64,000 bases of DNA from Burkholderia sp. WP9 (GCF_900104795.1 NZ_FNTG01000002.1:2542001-2606000); one strand, 5' to 3'. Counted from the first letter of the stretch, positions 53,624 through 62,821 are shown. Made by a program: numbers and translations. Notes: generated by a model not told the origin, from the letters alone.

Positions 53624-54649
53624 ATGGTGACTTCATCCGACGAGCAAACCACAGGTCAACAGGGTTACAGAAGCGGCGAAGCGGCGCGTTTGGCAAAAAT
53701 GCCGGTCACGACGTTGCGGATCTGGGAGCGTCGTTACGGCGTGGTTGGACCGGCCAAAACCGCGTCAGGCCAGCGTCTGTACTCGGAAGACGACGTCAGG
53801 CGACTCAGCCTGATCAAACTGCTGGTGAGTCGCGGCCACGCGATCGGCGCGATCGCGCGGCTCGATCGCGAGCAACTGCAGTTTCTGGCCGCGCGCAGCG
53901 GGCGTGAAAGCGGCGGCGCGACCGACATGCCGTTCGCCGAGTCCGCCGATCTCCGGCTGGCTCTCGTGGGCGGCAACCTCGCGCAGCGACTGGAAGCATC
54001 GGGTGTCGATTTGCGGCCTTACGGCGTGAACGAACTCGTCACTTTCGCCGACCTCGATCTCGCCAGCGCCGGTACGACCAGTGAGCGCCGCGAGCCGATC
54101 GACGCACTGCTCGTCAGCGTCGATTCATTGCAGGAGGAAGTCGCGTCGCAGATCATCGCGCTCGGCGACGCGGTCCGCGCGAAAGCGATCGCGGTCGTCT
54201 ACGGCTTCGGCACCGGCCCGGCGGCGGAGATTTTGCGTGTGGCGGGCGTGCGTCTCTATCGCGAGCCCGACAGCCGGACGGAATTCCGTCAGATGCTCGG
54301 GGACCTCTGCGAACGAACCCGCATTCAGGAGCGCACCGGCGACGACGCCGTATGGGCGCGCGTGCGCCGTCGCTACGACGACCGCGAACTGGAAGCCATT
54401 GCCAGCCGTTCTTCGACGATTTCGTGCGAATGTCCGCGCCACCTTGCAGAACTGGTCATGAAACTGTCGGCGTTCGAGCGCTACAGCGACGCGTGTACGT
54501 CGCGCTCGGCGCAGGACGCCGCGTTGCACCGCTATCTGGGCGACGTCAGCAACCGGGCTTGCGCGATGGTTGAAGCGGCGCTCGAGCGAGTGGCGCGGGA
54601 AGAAGGCTGGTTTGCCGGCGCGCAGCCGCCGCAAGCCGTTCAGGACTAG
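53624..54649 (+). CDS. MerR-family regulator with degenerate B12-domain-like region (LitR-like)
   Basis: A 341-residue protein. The MerR helix-turn-helix (YRSGEAARLAKMPVTTLRIW, ERRYGVVGPAKTASGQRLYS) is at residues 14-75. A Rossmann-like middle (DALLVSVDSLQEEVASQIIA, AIAVVYGFGTGPAAEILRVAG) recalls the cobalamin domain of LitR/CarH but lacks the DxHxxG B12-ligand motif. A helical end with CECPRHLAELVMKLSAFERY follows. Such B12-less forms are known among LitR relatives, and the adjacent ECF sigma gene is also typical of lit loci. The start at 53624 follows AAGGGTG; an earlier TTG at 53606 is possible. Confidence 0.78.
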   Translation: MVTSSDEQTTGQQGYRSGEAARLAKMPVTTLRIWERRYGVVGPAKTASGQRLYSEDDVRRLSLIKLLVSRGHAIGAIARLDREQLQFLAARSGRESGGATDMPFAESADLRLALVGGNLAQRLEASGVDLRPYGVNELVTFADLDLASAGTTSERREPIDALLVSVDSLQEEVASQIIALGDAVRAKAIAVVYGFGTGPAAEILRVAGVRLYREPDSRTEFRQMLGDLCERTRIQERTGDDAVWARVRRRYDDRELEAIASRSSTISCECPRHLAELVMKLSAFERYSDACTSRSAQDAALHRYLGDVSNRACAMVEAALERVAREEGWFAGAQPPQAVQD

Positions 54650-54678
54650 CACGCGCACACCGTTTCGGAGGATGTGCC

Positions 54679-55302
54679 ATGTCACATGATGCTTCGACGG
54701 ACGCGACCTTCAGCGCGCCCGCACTGGACGAAAAGAGCGCGCATCTCGCGGCGCTCCTCGAGCGTGTTTCACGGCGCGACGCGAGAGCGTTCGAGACGCT
54801 TTACCGGACGTCCGCGCCGTCGCTTTTCGGCCTCGCCGTGCGCGTGACCCGCACCAGCGAATCCGCGGAAGAAGTGCTGCAGGACGGCTTCATCAAGATC
54901 TGGCGCTTCGCCGGCTCGTACGATCCCGGCAAGGCCTCGCCGTCTACCTGGATGTCGAGCATCGTGAAGAACCAGGCGCTCGATTACTTGCGGCGCAATC
55001 CCTACGGGGGTGTGTACGTCGAAGAACTGGACGAACGCATTGCCGCGGGCGAGGCCGAGCCGGACCTCTCGCACGAGTTTTCGCTCGACGCCGAGCGCCT
55101 GTCGTCCTACCTGGGCCGATTGACGCCGGTTCAGCGCCAGGCGATTGCGCTCGCCTATTTTCGCGGGCAGTCGCAATCGGAAATCGCGCATACGCTGGAC
55201 GCGCCGATCGGTACGGTCAAAACCTGGATCAGCCGCGGGCTGGAGTCGCTGCGCAGCATGGCCGAGGCTCGCCACGCGCCGCATCGCGGCGGCATCTACT
55301 GA
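54679..55302 (+). CDS. ECF-type RNA polymerase sigma factor
   Basis: A 207-residue group-4 sigma factor. Region 2 has LYRTSAPSLFGLAVRVTRTS and EEVLQDGFIKIWRFAGSYDP; region 4 has LTPVQRQAIALAYFRGQSQS and the helix-turn-helix SEIAHTLDAPIGTVKTWISR. It begins 30 bp after the merR-like gene and is probably co-transcribed. ECF factors are often followed by an anti-sigma gene; here the next gene is a RibD-like reductase, so control may come from the MerR protein instead. Confidence 0.9.
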   Translation: MSHDASTDATFSAPALDEKSAHLAALLERVSRRDARAFETLYRTSAPSLFGLAVRVTRTSESAEEVLQDGFIKIWRFAGSYDPGKASPSTWMSSIVKNQALDYLRRNPYGGVYVEELDERIAAGEAEPDLSHEFSLDAERLSSYLGRLTPVQRQAIALAYFRGQSQSEIAHTLDAPIGTVKTWISRGLESLRSMAEARHAPHRGGIY

Positions 55303-55371
55303 TACTGCAGGATTTGCGGAACGCCTCTTGCTGCAAGGTCTTCTCATTGACCTGATACGGAGGCTTCACGC

Positions 55372-56049
55372 ATGAAACCCTATATCGTCGCGCACATGAT
55401 GTCCTCGCTCGACGGCCGCAGTTTGACCGACGGCTGGCATCTCGACTATGCGTCCGACCTGTACGAAAACACCGCCGCCACTTTCGAAGCCGACGGTTGG
55501 ATTTGCGGGCGAGTGACCATGCAGGAAATTTCGCACGGCGAGGACTATCCGAAGGGGCTCACCAGGGGCCCGGTGCCGCGCACCGATCACTTTGTGGAGC
55601 GCAAAGCGGATCAATACGCGATTTCAATCGATCCGCAGGGGCGCGTGGCGTGGAAGAGCAACACCGCGCTCAAGTCGCACGTGATCGAAGTACTGACCGA
55701 GCAGGTCGCCGACGACTACCTCGCTTACCTGCAATCGATCGGCGTCTCATACGTTTTCGGTGGCGAGTCCGAGCTCGATCTCGACGCGGTGGTGCAGACA
55801 CTGGCGCGCGAACTCGGGGTCAAAAAGCTGATCGTGGAGGGCGGCTCGCACGTGAGCGGGGCATTCGTGAACGCGGGTCTGGTCGACGAAGTGAGCGTGT
55901 TGATTCTGCCGCTGGTGGACGGCCGCAGCGAACATCCTTCTTCGTTCGAAGTGGCGATGCAGAAGTGGCAAGCGCCCGCCTATCTGAAACTCACGTCCGT
56001 TGAAAAGACGGAACACGACGCTGTCTGGTTGCGCTATACGAAAGCCTGA
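55372..56049 (+). CDS. RibD C-terminal/dihydrofolate-reductase-fold protein
   Basis: A 225-residue reductase of the RibD_C family. YIVAHMMSSLDGRSLTD at the N-terminus, GWICGRVTMQEISHGEDY, and the NADPH-binding LGVKKLIVEGGSHVSGAFVN with DEVSVLILPLVDGR are typical. The standalone form acts on pyrimidine-like or folate-like substrates in some bacteria, but the real substrate is unknown. It follows the ECF sigma gene by 69 bp and may be part of the same regulated unit. Confidence 0.85.
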   Translation: MKPYIVAHMMSSLDGRSLTDGWHLDYASDLYENTAATFEADGWICGRVTMQEISHGEDYPKGLTRGPVPRTDHFVERKADQYAISIDPQGRVAWKSNTALKSHVIEVLTEQVADDYLAYLQSIGVSYVFGGESELDLDAVVQTLARELGVKKLIVEGGSHVSGAFVNAGLVDEVSVLILPLVDGRSEHPSSFEVAMQKWQAPAYLKLTSVEKTEHDAVWLRYTKA

Positions 56050-56129
56050 AAGCGCGCGGCAGAGTGAAATCGAAGTCACTCTGCCGCCGGCCGTTCGCAT
56101 TATTTTCAGTGCACAGGGATAAGCGGTTA

Positions 56130-56903
56130 TCAGCCTTGCGCGTGTGCGGTCGAGAGCCAGCCGCCGCTCACGCCAATCTCACCGATCTGTTTGGCGACGG
56201 CGTCCGCGAGGCGCTTCGCGTCCGCCGACACACCGGCGCGTTGGGTTTCGGTTACGGCATGCAAGCCGCCACCCGCCGCCGCCGAAGTCGCTACACTGCC
56301 GGCCGCCGCACCCACACCCGCCGTCTCCACCATGCCCGGCGCCTTGCCGCTGTCCGCGCTGGCATTGAAGGTTTGCACCAGTCGCGGCGCACCGCCCGCG
56401 GGCTTATACAGAATCTGCACCGAACTCGTCACTTCGCTCTTGCCCGCGCCGAGGCCGATCAGCATGCGGCGGCGACGGTTGCCCGAGTCGATCGTATCAA
56501 AGCTGCCTTGCACAAGCAGCACGTTCTGATCGGCTGGCGCGGGAACGTCGGAGCGGATCGCACGCAGACCCATCGATTGCAATTGATGCACGATTTCGTT
56601 GGCGACCTGCTCGCGGACTGCGGCGGCGTCGGCGGCCTGCTTTTGCGCAGCGGACGAACCTTCGAGTTGAGTCTTCACTTTCTGCATCATGCCGCCATCC
56701 AGTTTCACCTGGCCGGGGCTGGCGTCGAAAGTGTAGACATAAATGTTGTCCGGCCGCACATGGACCGGCGTGCTCGTCTCGCTTGCATGGTCGATGCTGC
56801 CGCTCGCGCAGCCGGTCAGCAGAGCGCCGCAGCAGACCATCGCCATGCAGGCAAAACGGGTGGCATTTCTTTTGAGGAATTTCACTGAAGTCAACATGTT
56901 CAT
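56130..56903 (-). CDS. DUF4410-like lipoprotein
   Basis: A 257-residue predicted lipoprotein: signal with lipobox LLTGC (Cys near residue 32), then a DUF4410-like domain (IYVYTFDASPGQVKLDGGMM, VANEIVHQLQSMGLRAIRSD, DNVLLVQGSF-type segment and RRRMLIGLGAGKSEV). A Gly/Ala-rich low-complexity part lies near residues 190-220 (GVGAAAGSVATSAAAGGGLH). The ATG at 56903 fits the signal peptide. Function unknown; members are envelope proteins. It stands alone on the minus strand. Confidence 0.75.
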   Translation of the reverse strand: MNMLTSVKFLKRNATRFACMAMVCCGALLTGCASGSIDHASETSTPVHVRPDNIYVYTFDASPGQVKLDGGMMQKVKTQLEGSSAAQKQAADAAAVREQVANEIVHQLQSMGLRAIRSDVPAPADQNVLLVQGSFDTIDSGNRRRRMLIGLGAGKSEVTSSVQILYKPAGGAPRLVQTFNASADSGKAPGMVETAGVGAAAGSVATSAAAGGGLHAVTETQRAGVSADAKRLADAVAKQIGEIGVSGGWLSTAHAQG

Positions 56904-57256
56904 CCTGTCGTCGGCACGCGGTGCCGGTATGGTCGAGCCGTTCTTCCGATGATCGGGCAACCGTAGGATCGTTGATCATCGGCGAGTCGTCTCGCACGTG
57001 AAGCACCCTTGATCTCATGCGTTCTGTTTCATCCGCACCGGCAGCGAAACGAAGTATGGGTGAGTCACTTCCCGAACTCCATCCAACAATTATTTCGTCC
57101 TGTGTCACGGCGGCAAGAGGTGCCGCGCGGGGCTTTCGCGCGTCGCAAGCGTTATTGGACGTGGCAGGAAAAGAGGGGGGTGGGGTGAGGATCGACCGCG
57201 CCGGCCAGCGGCGTGAAGTCATGCAAGCGCGCGTGCGGCGCCGCGAGTGTCGGGCG

Positions 57257-57340
57257 TCAGCTCAAGGCGAGTTTGATGATGCAGCCAAGGACGAAAATCA
57301 GCAGGAAGGCGGCGACTGCCATGTTCAGCGGATAGCGCAT
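57257..57340 (-). CDS. Possible 27-residue single-helix membrane peptide
   Basis: Reading the minus strand gives a 27-codon frame starting MRYPLNMAVAAFLLIFVLG, continuing through a Cys and Lys and ending ALS. It is one clean hydrophobic helix with basic residues at its ends. GGTGAAG lies just before the ATG. Small membrane peptides of this kind are real in many bacteria but cannot be proven from one sequence. The surrounding stretch 56904-57809 otherwise holds no convincing gene; longer frames there look like chance high-GC frames. A hairpin (CGGCCGG/CCGGCCG) lies at 57557-57578. Confidence 0.4.
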   Translation of the reverse strand: MRYPLNMAVAAFLLIFVLGCIIKLALS

Positions 57341-57809
57341 TCTTCACCAGGACACCAGCGTTTGCAGTGCTCATATCCTAATCACCTGACGGAAGATGAA
57401 CAGTGGCCAAAGAAGCGGCAATGTGGGAAAGCCAACGCAACATGCTGAATGACTGAGCAGCTTGCTGGCGGGAACGCTTCCAGTCGCGGGCCGGATGCGG
57501 GAGTTGCAGCACGGCCGTTGACTGACGGAAAAAATGCCCGCGTGCAAAGCGCCGCTCGGCCGGTTATCGGGCCGGCCGTGCAGCGTGGCCGATGCCCTTC
57601 AACGCCCGCCGACGGCGCGCGTCCAGGGTGCGCCCGCTGGCGCATTGTTTCCGGATGGCGCATGATTGAAGCGATGTGCCGTCCGACCCCAGAAGCCGAG
57701 TGCCTCTATGGGACGCGCGGCGCACGCGAAGCCGCTGGTGCATGCGTTACGGAAACACAACGCGGCAATGCACCGCCGGCGGGTACTCAACCGTTAAGGA
57801 GGATTTCGC

Positions 57810-58235
57810 ATGGACCGACCTGACGCCGCCAATCCGTTTGGCGATTTCACCAAAATGCTGGAGCAGTTCAAGCTCCCCGGCTTCGACGTACCCGCCATCA
57901 TGGAAGCGCGACGCAAGGACATGGAAGCACTGGTTCAGGCGAATCAGACGGCTTTCCAGGGGATGCAGTCGCTCGCGCAGAAGCAGGCTGATATGTTGCG
58001 CACGACCCTGAGCGAATTGCAGTCGCTGACGGGCCAGTTATCGGCCGGCGGCGCCGCGCCTTCGGGCAAGGCGGCCGAGTTGATCCAGCAGAGCCTGCAC
58101 AAGTCGCTTGCCGATATGCAACAACTGGCGCAAGCGGCCTATCAGACGCAAGCCGAGTCGTATGCGGTGATCGCAAAACGCGTAGAAGAGAATGTCGAGG
58201 AGCTTAAGTCGCTCCTGCAGCAGCACAAAAAGTAG
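57810..58235 (+). CDS. Phasin-like protein (granule-associated)
   Basis: A 141-residue all-helical protein with the phasin pattern: NPFGDFTKMLEQFKLPGFDV at the N-terminus, MEARRKDMEALVQANQTAFQ, and later AAELIQQSLHKSLADMQQLA. It has no signal peptide. Such short phasins coat polyhydroxyalkanoate granules in Burkholderiaceae or help chromosome and granule positioning. AAGGAGG lies 9 bp before the ATG. It stands alone and is followed by a terminator. Confidence 0.85.
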   Translation: MDRPDAANPFGDFTKMLEQFKLPGFDVPAIMEARRKDMEALVQANQTAFQGMQSLAQKQADMLRTTLSELQSLTGQLSAGGAAPSGKAAELIQQSLHKSLADMQQLAQAAYQTQAESYAVIAKRVEENVEELKSLLQQHKK

Positions 58236-58306
58236 CGGGCGCTGCGCGTCGAATCGATCGACTCTGCGGAATCGATCGAGCCAGACGCGTCACGTTCGAA
58301 CGACCG

Positions 58307-58346
58307 ATGCCGTGGTTGACTTTCGAGTCATCCGCGGCATTTTTTT
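58307..58346 (+). terminator. Rho-independent terminator after the phasin gene
   Basis: ATGCCGTGG (58307-58315) and CCGCGGCAT (58332-58340) pair with one G-T contact and are followed by six further T residues (58341-58346). It lies 72 bp after the phasin stop. The rest of the gap up to 58838 shows no gene. Confidence 0.8.
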
Positions 58347-58838
58347 GTTCTGCGAAGTGCGATGGTGTCGCCGCTTCGTCCTCACGCGACCGGTCTTTTG
58401 ACGCCTCCTGTCGTCAGAGGAAAACGGGCCTTCCAGGCGATTTTTTCAGCGTTCACTTACATCGATCGCACAATGCTGCGCGCATGATTTTTTTTCTGCG
58501 CGCGATGCGGGCAATGTGCACTGTCGTTTGCTTTAAACGAGCCGTGTAATGAAAACATGCGCTCGAGCGCCGCCACTTGGTGATCTGGTTCCGAAACATC
58601 AAACAGACTCGAACGTTGCCGCGCGGGAGAAAGGTTTAAATCGTTGCGCAAACGATTGCCGCGCCTCACCTTGATGCCTAAAGTTTCGCGCCACCACTCC
58701 GTAGACGCATTCACGCAGCACGCAGCTCAACCAGTGTGAATGCAACACCAGCACCACCGGCGAAGCGTGCGCCCCTAGTTTCCCGTTCGTGACCGGCTCG
58801 ACGCGTGGTCGTGAGCGTTTCACCTCGAAGGAATTCTC

Positions 58839-59297
58839 TTGAAACCGATGCTCTATTCCCGCATTGTTCGCGCAATGCTCGGGGCAAGCTGCGCGCTGTC
58901 GTTTGCCGCGCACGCGACGCTCGGGCAGAACGTAAGCACTGTCGACAGCGATCAATCCCGCTTGCGCGCAGTGGCTCACACGGCGACTACGCAAAGCGCG
59001 TATTCGGTCCATCTGATGACGCTGCCGTCCGGCACGCTGGTGCGCGAGTACGTCGCGCCCAACGGCATCGTGTTCGGTGTCGCATGGGAAGGCCCCACGT
59101 TGCCGGATTTGAAATCCATGCTGGGGACGTCGTTCGACGCCTACGTCGCCGCCACCGCGACGCGTCGCGGCACGCCACTCGCTCTCTCCAGCGGCGATCT
59201 GGTGGTCTACTCCGGCGGGCATCTTCGCGCGTTCGCCGGCCACGCGTATTTGCCGCCAGCGGTGCCTGCGGGCGTCGATGTCGGCGTCATTCAATAA
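58839..59297 (+). CDS. DUF2844 exported protein
   Basis: A 152-residue protein with a signal peptide (MLYSRIVRAMLGASCALSFA, cut after AHA) and the DUF2844 pattern SAYSVHLMTLPSGTLVREYV then GIVFGVAWEGPTLPDLKSML. The frame begins with TTG at 58839 after AAGGAA; ATG at 58848 is the alternative. It ends 11 bp before a DUF3443 gene, and the two families are usually found together in Burkholderiaceae. Function unknown; an envelope or secreted role is likely. Confidence 0.82.
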   Translation: MKPMLYSRIVRAMLGASCALSFAAHATLGQNVSTVDSDQSRLRAVAHTATTQSAYSVHLMTLPSGTLVREYVAPNGIVFGVAWEGPTLPDLKSMLGTSFDAYVAATATRRGTPLALSSGDLVVYSGGHLRAFAGHAYLPPAVPAGVDVGVIQ

Positions 59298-59308
59298 CGG
59301 TGCGGATC

Positions 59309-60562
59309 ATGCGTCATATGTCTTCCTTCAGGATCCTGCTGTGCGCGGCGCTGCTTGCACTGCTCGTCAGTGCTTGCGGCGGCGGGTCCAGCAGCACGGC
59401 CAGTTCCAGCAGTTCGAATTCGGCCGGCCCCACCGTGATCAACACCGCGCCGTCGTCGCAAGTGCTGGCCGCGAACGCGGTGCGCGTGACGGTCGACTCC
59501 GGCGTGAGTGACGTGCCGAACATGCCGTTCGTCAGCATCACGATTTGTGCGCCGGGTACGGCTCAATGCCAAACCATCGACCACATACTGGTCGATACCG
59601 GGTCGTGGGGCGTGCGCATCTTTGCTTCCCAGTTGCCCGCGACAATGACCCTGCCGCAACAGAGGGACGCCGCGGGCAATCAGGTCGCCGAATGCATGCA
59701 GTTCTTCGACGGTTACACGTGGGGCGCGGTGAAGCTCGCTGATCTGCAGATTGCCGGTGAAAAAGCCGCCTCGCTGCCGATCCAGGTGATCGACCCGAAC
59801 TACGCTTCACTGCCGGCCGATTGCGCGAGCGTCGGCGCATCGCGCAACACGCCGGCCGCGTTGCAGGCCAACGGCATTCTCGGCATCGGCGTGTTCAAGC
59901 ACGACTGCGGCGCGAACTGCGTGCAGCAGGCGCTGGCCGGCACGTATTACGGCTGCAGCGGCACGACATGCACGTCGATTCCGCTTGCCGAAGAACTCCA
60001 GGTCGCCAATCCGATTCCGTACTTCGCCACCGACAACAACGGTTCGATGCTGAGCCTGCCGACGGTATCGGGTGCCGCGCAGTCGGTCACGGGGCAACTG
60101 GTGTTCGGCATCGGCACGCAGACCAACAATACGCTGGGCGGCGCGCAAGTGATCGGCGTGAGTCCGTCGAACGGCACCTTTACCACCGTGCAGAACGGCA
60201 CGACCTATTCGCGCAGCATTCTGGACAGCGGTTCGACCGGGCTGTTCTTTCAGACCAGCTCTTTGCCGGTATGCGCGAGCCCGAATAATTCGTACTACTG
60301 CCCGGTGTCGACCGCGCAGATGAGCGCGATGATCCAGGGGGTGAACGGGACCACGAGTGCGGTGAATTTCAGCGTCGGCAACGCTACGACGATTGCACAG
60401 ACCTATAGCGGCGATTCGGCGCTGCCGCTGCTGGCGGGACCGGCGTTCGTCCAGTCCACGATCTTCGATTGGGGTTTGCCGTTCTTCTACGGTCGCAATG
60501 TGTATGCCGCCGTCGAGCAGCAGGCGACACCTGGCGGTACGGGGCCTTACGTCGCGTATTGA
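59309..60562 (+). CDS. DUF3443 lipoprotein with pepsin-like aspartyl-protease motifs
   Basis: A 417-residue lipoprotein: lipobox LVSAC at residue 23, then a Ser-rich linker. Two Asp motifs stand out: ILVDTGSWGVRIF (Asp 96) and ILDSGSTGLFF (Asp 306), 210 residues apart. NGILGIGVF near 189 and QLVFGIGTQ near 263 also match positions that in pepsin-like enzymes read DGILGLG and GELVFGG. This suggests a bilobal aspartyl-protease fold for DUF3443; activity is inference. It is paired with the DUF2844 gene, 11 bp upstream. Confidence 0.8.
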   Translation: MRHMSSFRILLCAALLALLVSACGGGSSSTASSSSSNSAGPTVINTAPSSQVLAANAVRVTVDSGVSDVPNMPFVSITICAPGTAQCQTIDHILVDTGSWGVRIFASQLPATMTLPQQRDAAGNQVAECMQFFDGYTWGAVKLADLQIAGEKAASLPIQVIDPNYASLPADCASVGASRNTPAALQANGILGIGVFKHDCGANCVQQALAGTYYGCSGTTCTSIPLAEELQVANPIPYFATDNNGSMLSLPTVSGAAQSVTGQLVFGIGTQTNNTLGGAQVIGVSPSNGTFTTVQNGTTYSRSILDSGSTGLFFQTSSLPVCASPNNSYYCPVSTAQMSAMIQGVNGTTSAVNFSVGNATTIAQTYSGDSALPLLAGPAFVQSTIFDWGLPFFYGRNVYAAVEQQATPGGTGPYVAY

Positions 60563-60631
60563 GTTCGGAAGACAGCTTGTCTGGTCGGCGCTTTTTGGCG
60601 AGCGCTTTGGCGAGACTCGCCAGATATGAAA

Positions 60632-60667
60632 ACGGGCCGCGACGGAACATGTTCCGTCGCGGCCCGT
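60632..60667. terminator. Perfect 36-bp palindrome between convergent genes
   Basis: ACGGGCCGCGACGGAACA pairs fully with its reverse complement on the other half, giving a very strong hairpin. It lies between the DUF3443 gene (ends 60562) and the glycosyltransferase gene (ends 60689) and is best read as a bidirectional terminator. On the minus strand it is followed by TTTTCATA. Confidence 0.8.
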
Positions 60668-60688
60668 CAGTTGATAAGGGATTCGTCG

Positions 60689-62551
60689 TTACGTCTTGTC
60701 GAGACTGTTGAGCACCGCCAACACGGCCTCGCCGAACGCCTCGGGACGCCCCGCGAAGATACGTTCGACGGCTTTCCCGTCGATCAGGCGCCGACGCAGC
60801 GCCTCGCGCTCATCGTGCTGCTCGGCGAGCCGTGCGGCGGCGCGCACGTACTCGTCGGTCGAGTGACCGGTCAGCCACGACGGCAAGCCGGCGCGCCCGA
60901 ACAGGCCGCTGTCGATATGCTCGAATACTTCGCGCCCGCACAGATTGACACCGGGCAGGCCCATGGTGAACGAATCGACGATGCCGTTGGTGTTGCCGAA
61001 TGGGAACGGGCTCACGAACATGTCCATCGTGTTGAGGACTTTCAGATACGTCGGGTAGTCGAGCGAACCGTACACGTCCACGCTCGATTGCGGCAGCGTC
61101 GCGTGAATCGACTTTCTGACGTACGCCAGATCGATGCTTTCGCTCCAGCATGTCATGAAATGGAATTTGACCGGCACACGAGCGGTGTGAACGATCGCCT
61201 TGCAGGTCTCGAGAAAGTGCGGATTGATCTTCATCGCACTGGCCGTCACCCCGATGTTGACGATGTCGCCTCGCGCCGGAATTGACGGCACGATTTCGGT
61301 GAGCAGTTTCGACGGCACGTACGGTTGGCCATCCTTCGGCAAACGCATCATTTTTTCGCTGAAGCACGCCGGGTCGCCGACGAAATCTTCTTCGACGCTC
61401 ACGTAGTCCATATGCGCCGCGTGCATCGTTGCCGGATGACCGAGACCCGCGATCTGCAGTGGCGCGACGCGCAGGTTCGACAGAAAGATCGTGTGCGAGA
61501 ACATGCCGACACTCGGCATATAGAGCACGTCCGGTTGCTCGCGCGCGGCGAATGCCTGGATCTGGCGGATACAGTCGCCGATGTATTCCGGATGCTCGAA
61601 TTCGACGAAGCGATCGAAAATCGCGCGCCCTGTTTCGTCCACATGCTGCGCCTCGCCGAACGCGACGACTTCGAAATGCTCGCGCGCGGCGAGCATTGTG
61701 CGTGAATGGGTGCGGTAGATCGAGTGGCCGCCCGTGAACCATTCGAGAACCACCAGCATCACCGGCTTGCGGTTCTTATCGTGCCGTTTGGCCGGCGTGC
61801 GTGCGACGTTGGCTTCATGGTCCAGCAGGCCGAGTGTCTCCAGTTTTTTGCGAACCAGCTTGTTGATGCTGCGCTTGATCGCGTGCCGATCGGGCGAGCT
61901 GGAATAGCTGCAATGCATGTAAGCGCCGCACACGGCGGCGGTCGGCAAGTCGTCGAGGTCTTCGATACTCTCCAGCGCGCCCGGCAACCAGCCGAGCAGC
62001 CTCTCGCGTTTTTCGTGCGCGGCGGGCGAGATGTGCACGGCCGCGCTGACGATAGAAACGCCGAGGCTGGTCGCGAGCACCGGGTCGCATCGATGAAGAT
62101 CCGCGAAATCGATATCGTATTGCGAGCCCGACGTGTAGAGCACCAGTTGCTTGCGGGTCAATACGTCGCGCGTGGCGTTGTTGTCGTTGTTGTCGTGCGC
62201 GGCGTCGAGCAGCGTGCGGACGATGTGATCGGTCGATCCATACGACGACACGGCGAAGATCATGTTGATCCATGGCCGCCCCCAAAACAGGATGTTCATC
62301 TTATCCGCGGCGAGCGTGTACTCGGGCGCCGAAAACAGCGCGGTGAATCCATCGGCGATGCGCTGCAAGGTGCGCTGCGACGCTTCGTCGCCGGGCGAGT
62401 TCGGACTGCTGCGGGCAAAGCGTTCGCCGCCGAGCGTGCCGCGCTTTTCGCAGAGCGTTTTGAGCAGCGCGCAGAACTCCTCGTGCGCGGCATCGTAGTC
62501 ACGGGACTGGATCTGGGATTCGAATCGATCGAGGGAGAATTCTGTGCTCAT
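60689..62551 (-). CDS. HMW1C-type protein N-glycosyltransferase (GT41)
   Basis: A 620-residue protein, the same length class as the Actinobacillus HMW1C N-glycosyltransferase. An all-helical N-terminal domain (KMNILFWGRPWINMIFAVSS, near residue 85) is joined to a GT-B fold with VMLVVLEWFTGGHSIYRTHS, GLGHPATMHAAHMDYVSVEE, INIGVTASAMKINPHFLETC-type nucleotide-binding stretches and FPFGNTNGIVDSFTMGLPG. Such enzymes transfer glucose from UDP-glucose to Asn in the cytoplasm. Their target adhesin is often nearby, but none is in this window. The start at 62551 follows GAGGGAG; an upstream in-frame codon at 62605 is less likely. Confidence 0.8.
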   Translation of the reverse strand: MSTEFSLDRFESQIQSRDYDAAHEEFCALLKTLCEKRGTLGGERFARSSPNSPGDEASQRTLQRIADGFTALFSAPEYTLAADKMNILFWGRPWINMIFAVSSYGSTDHIVRTLLDAAHDNNDNNATRDVLTRKQLVLYTSGSQYDIDFADLHRCDPVLATSLGVSIVSAAVHISPAAHEKRERLLGWLPGALESIEDLDDLPTAAVCGAYMHCSYSSSPDRHAIKRSINKLVRKKLETLGLLDHEANVARTPAKRHDKNRKPVMLVVLEWFTGGHSIYRTHSRTMLAAREHFEVVAFGEAQHVDETGRAIFDRFVEFEHPEYIGDCIRQIQAFAAREQPDVLYMPSVGMFSHTIFLSNLRVAPLQIAGLGHPATMHAAHMDYVSVEEDFVGDPACFSEKMMRLPKDGQPYVPSKLLTEIVPSIPARGDIVNIGVTASAMKINPHFLETCKAIVHTARVPVKFHFMTCWSESIDLAYVRKSIHATLPQSSVDVYGSLDYPTYLKVLNTMDMFVSPFPFGNTNGIVDSFTMGLPGVNLCGREVFEHIDSGLFGRAGLPSWLTGHSTDEYVRAAARLAEQHDEREALRRRLIDGKAVERIFAGRPEAFGEAVLAVLNSLDKT

Positions 62552-62821
62552 GGTGACGGTCGAGAGTGAACGGCATGCGGTGTTCCGCATGCGCGTCGTG
62601 TTCAATGACAGGAAGGCGGGCGACGGGGCGTGAGACCCACTGCGGATTGCGACGCGTGATGGGACGCGCGCCGCGCCGAGTGCGGGCGATGTCCACTGAC
62701 TGCGTGTGTCGCCAACGGAATCCGATTGTCAAAGAATTCGACCGGGATGCATCTAGGAAGAGTCTTATTTTGAGAAAGGCATTTGACGAGGCCTCTGAGC
62801 CGATGCGGTGCGAGAGCGCAC

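Noticed and set aside
57017..57663. Two overlapping open frames (plus 57017-57448, minus 57382-57663)
   Set aside because: Low-complexity Arg/Ala/Gly-rich translations with no domain and no ribosome site; they look like chance frames in GC-rich DNA.
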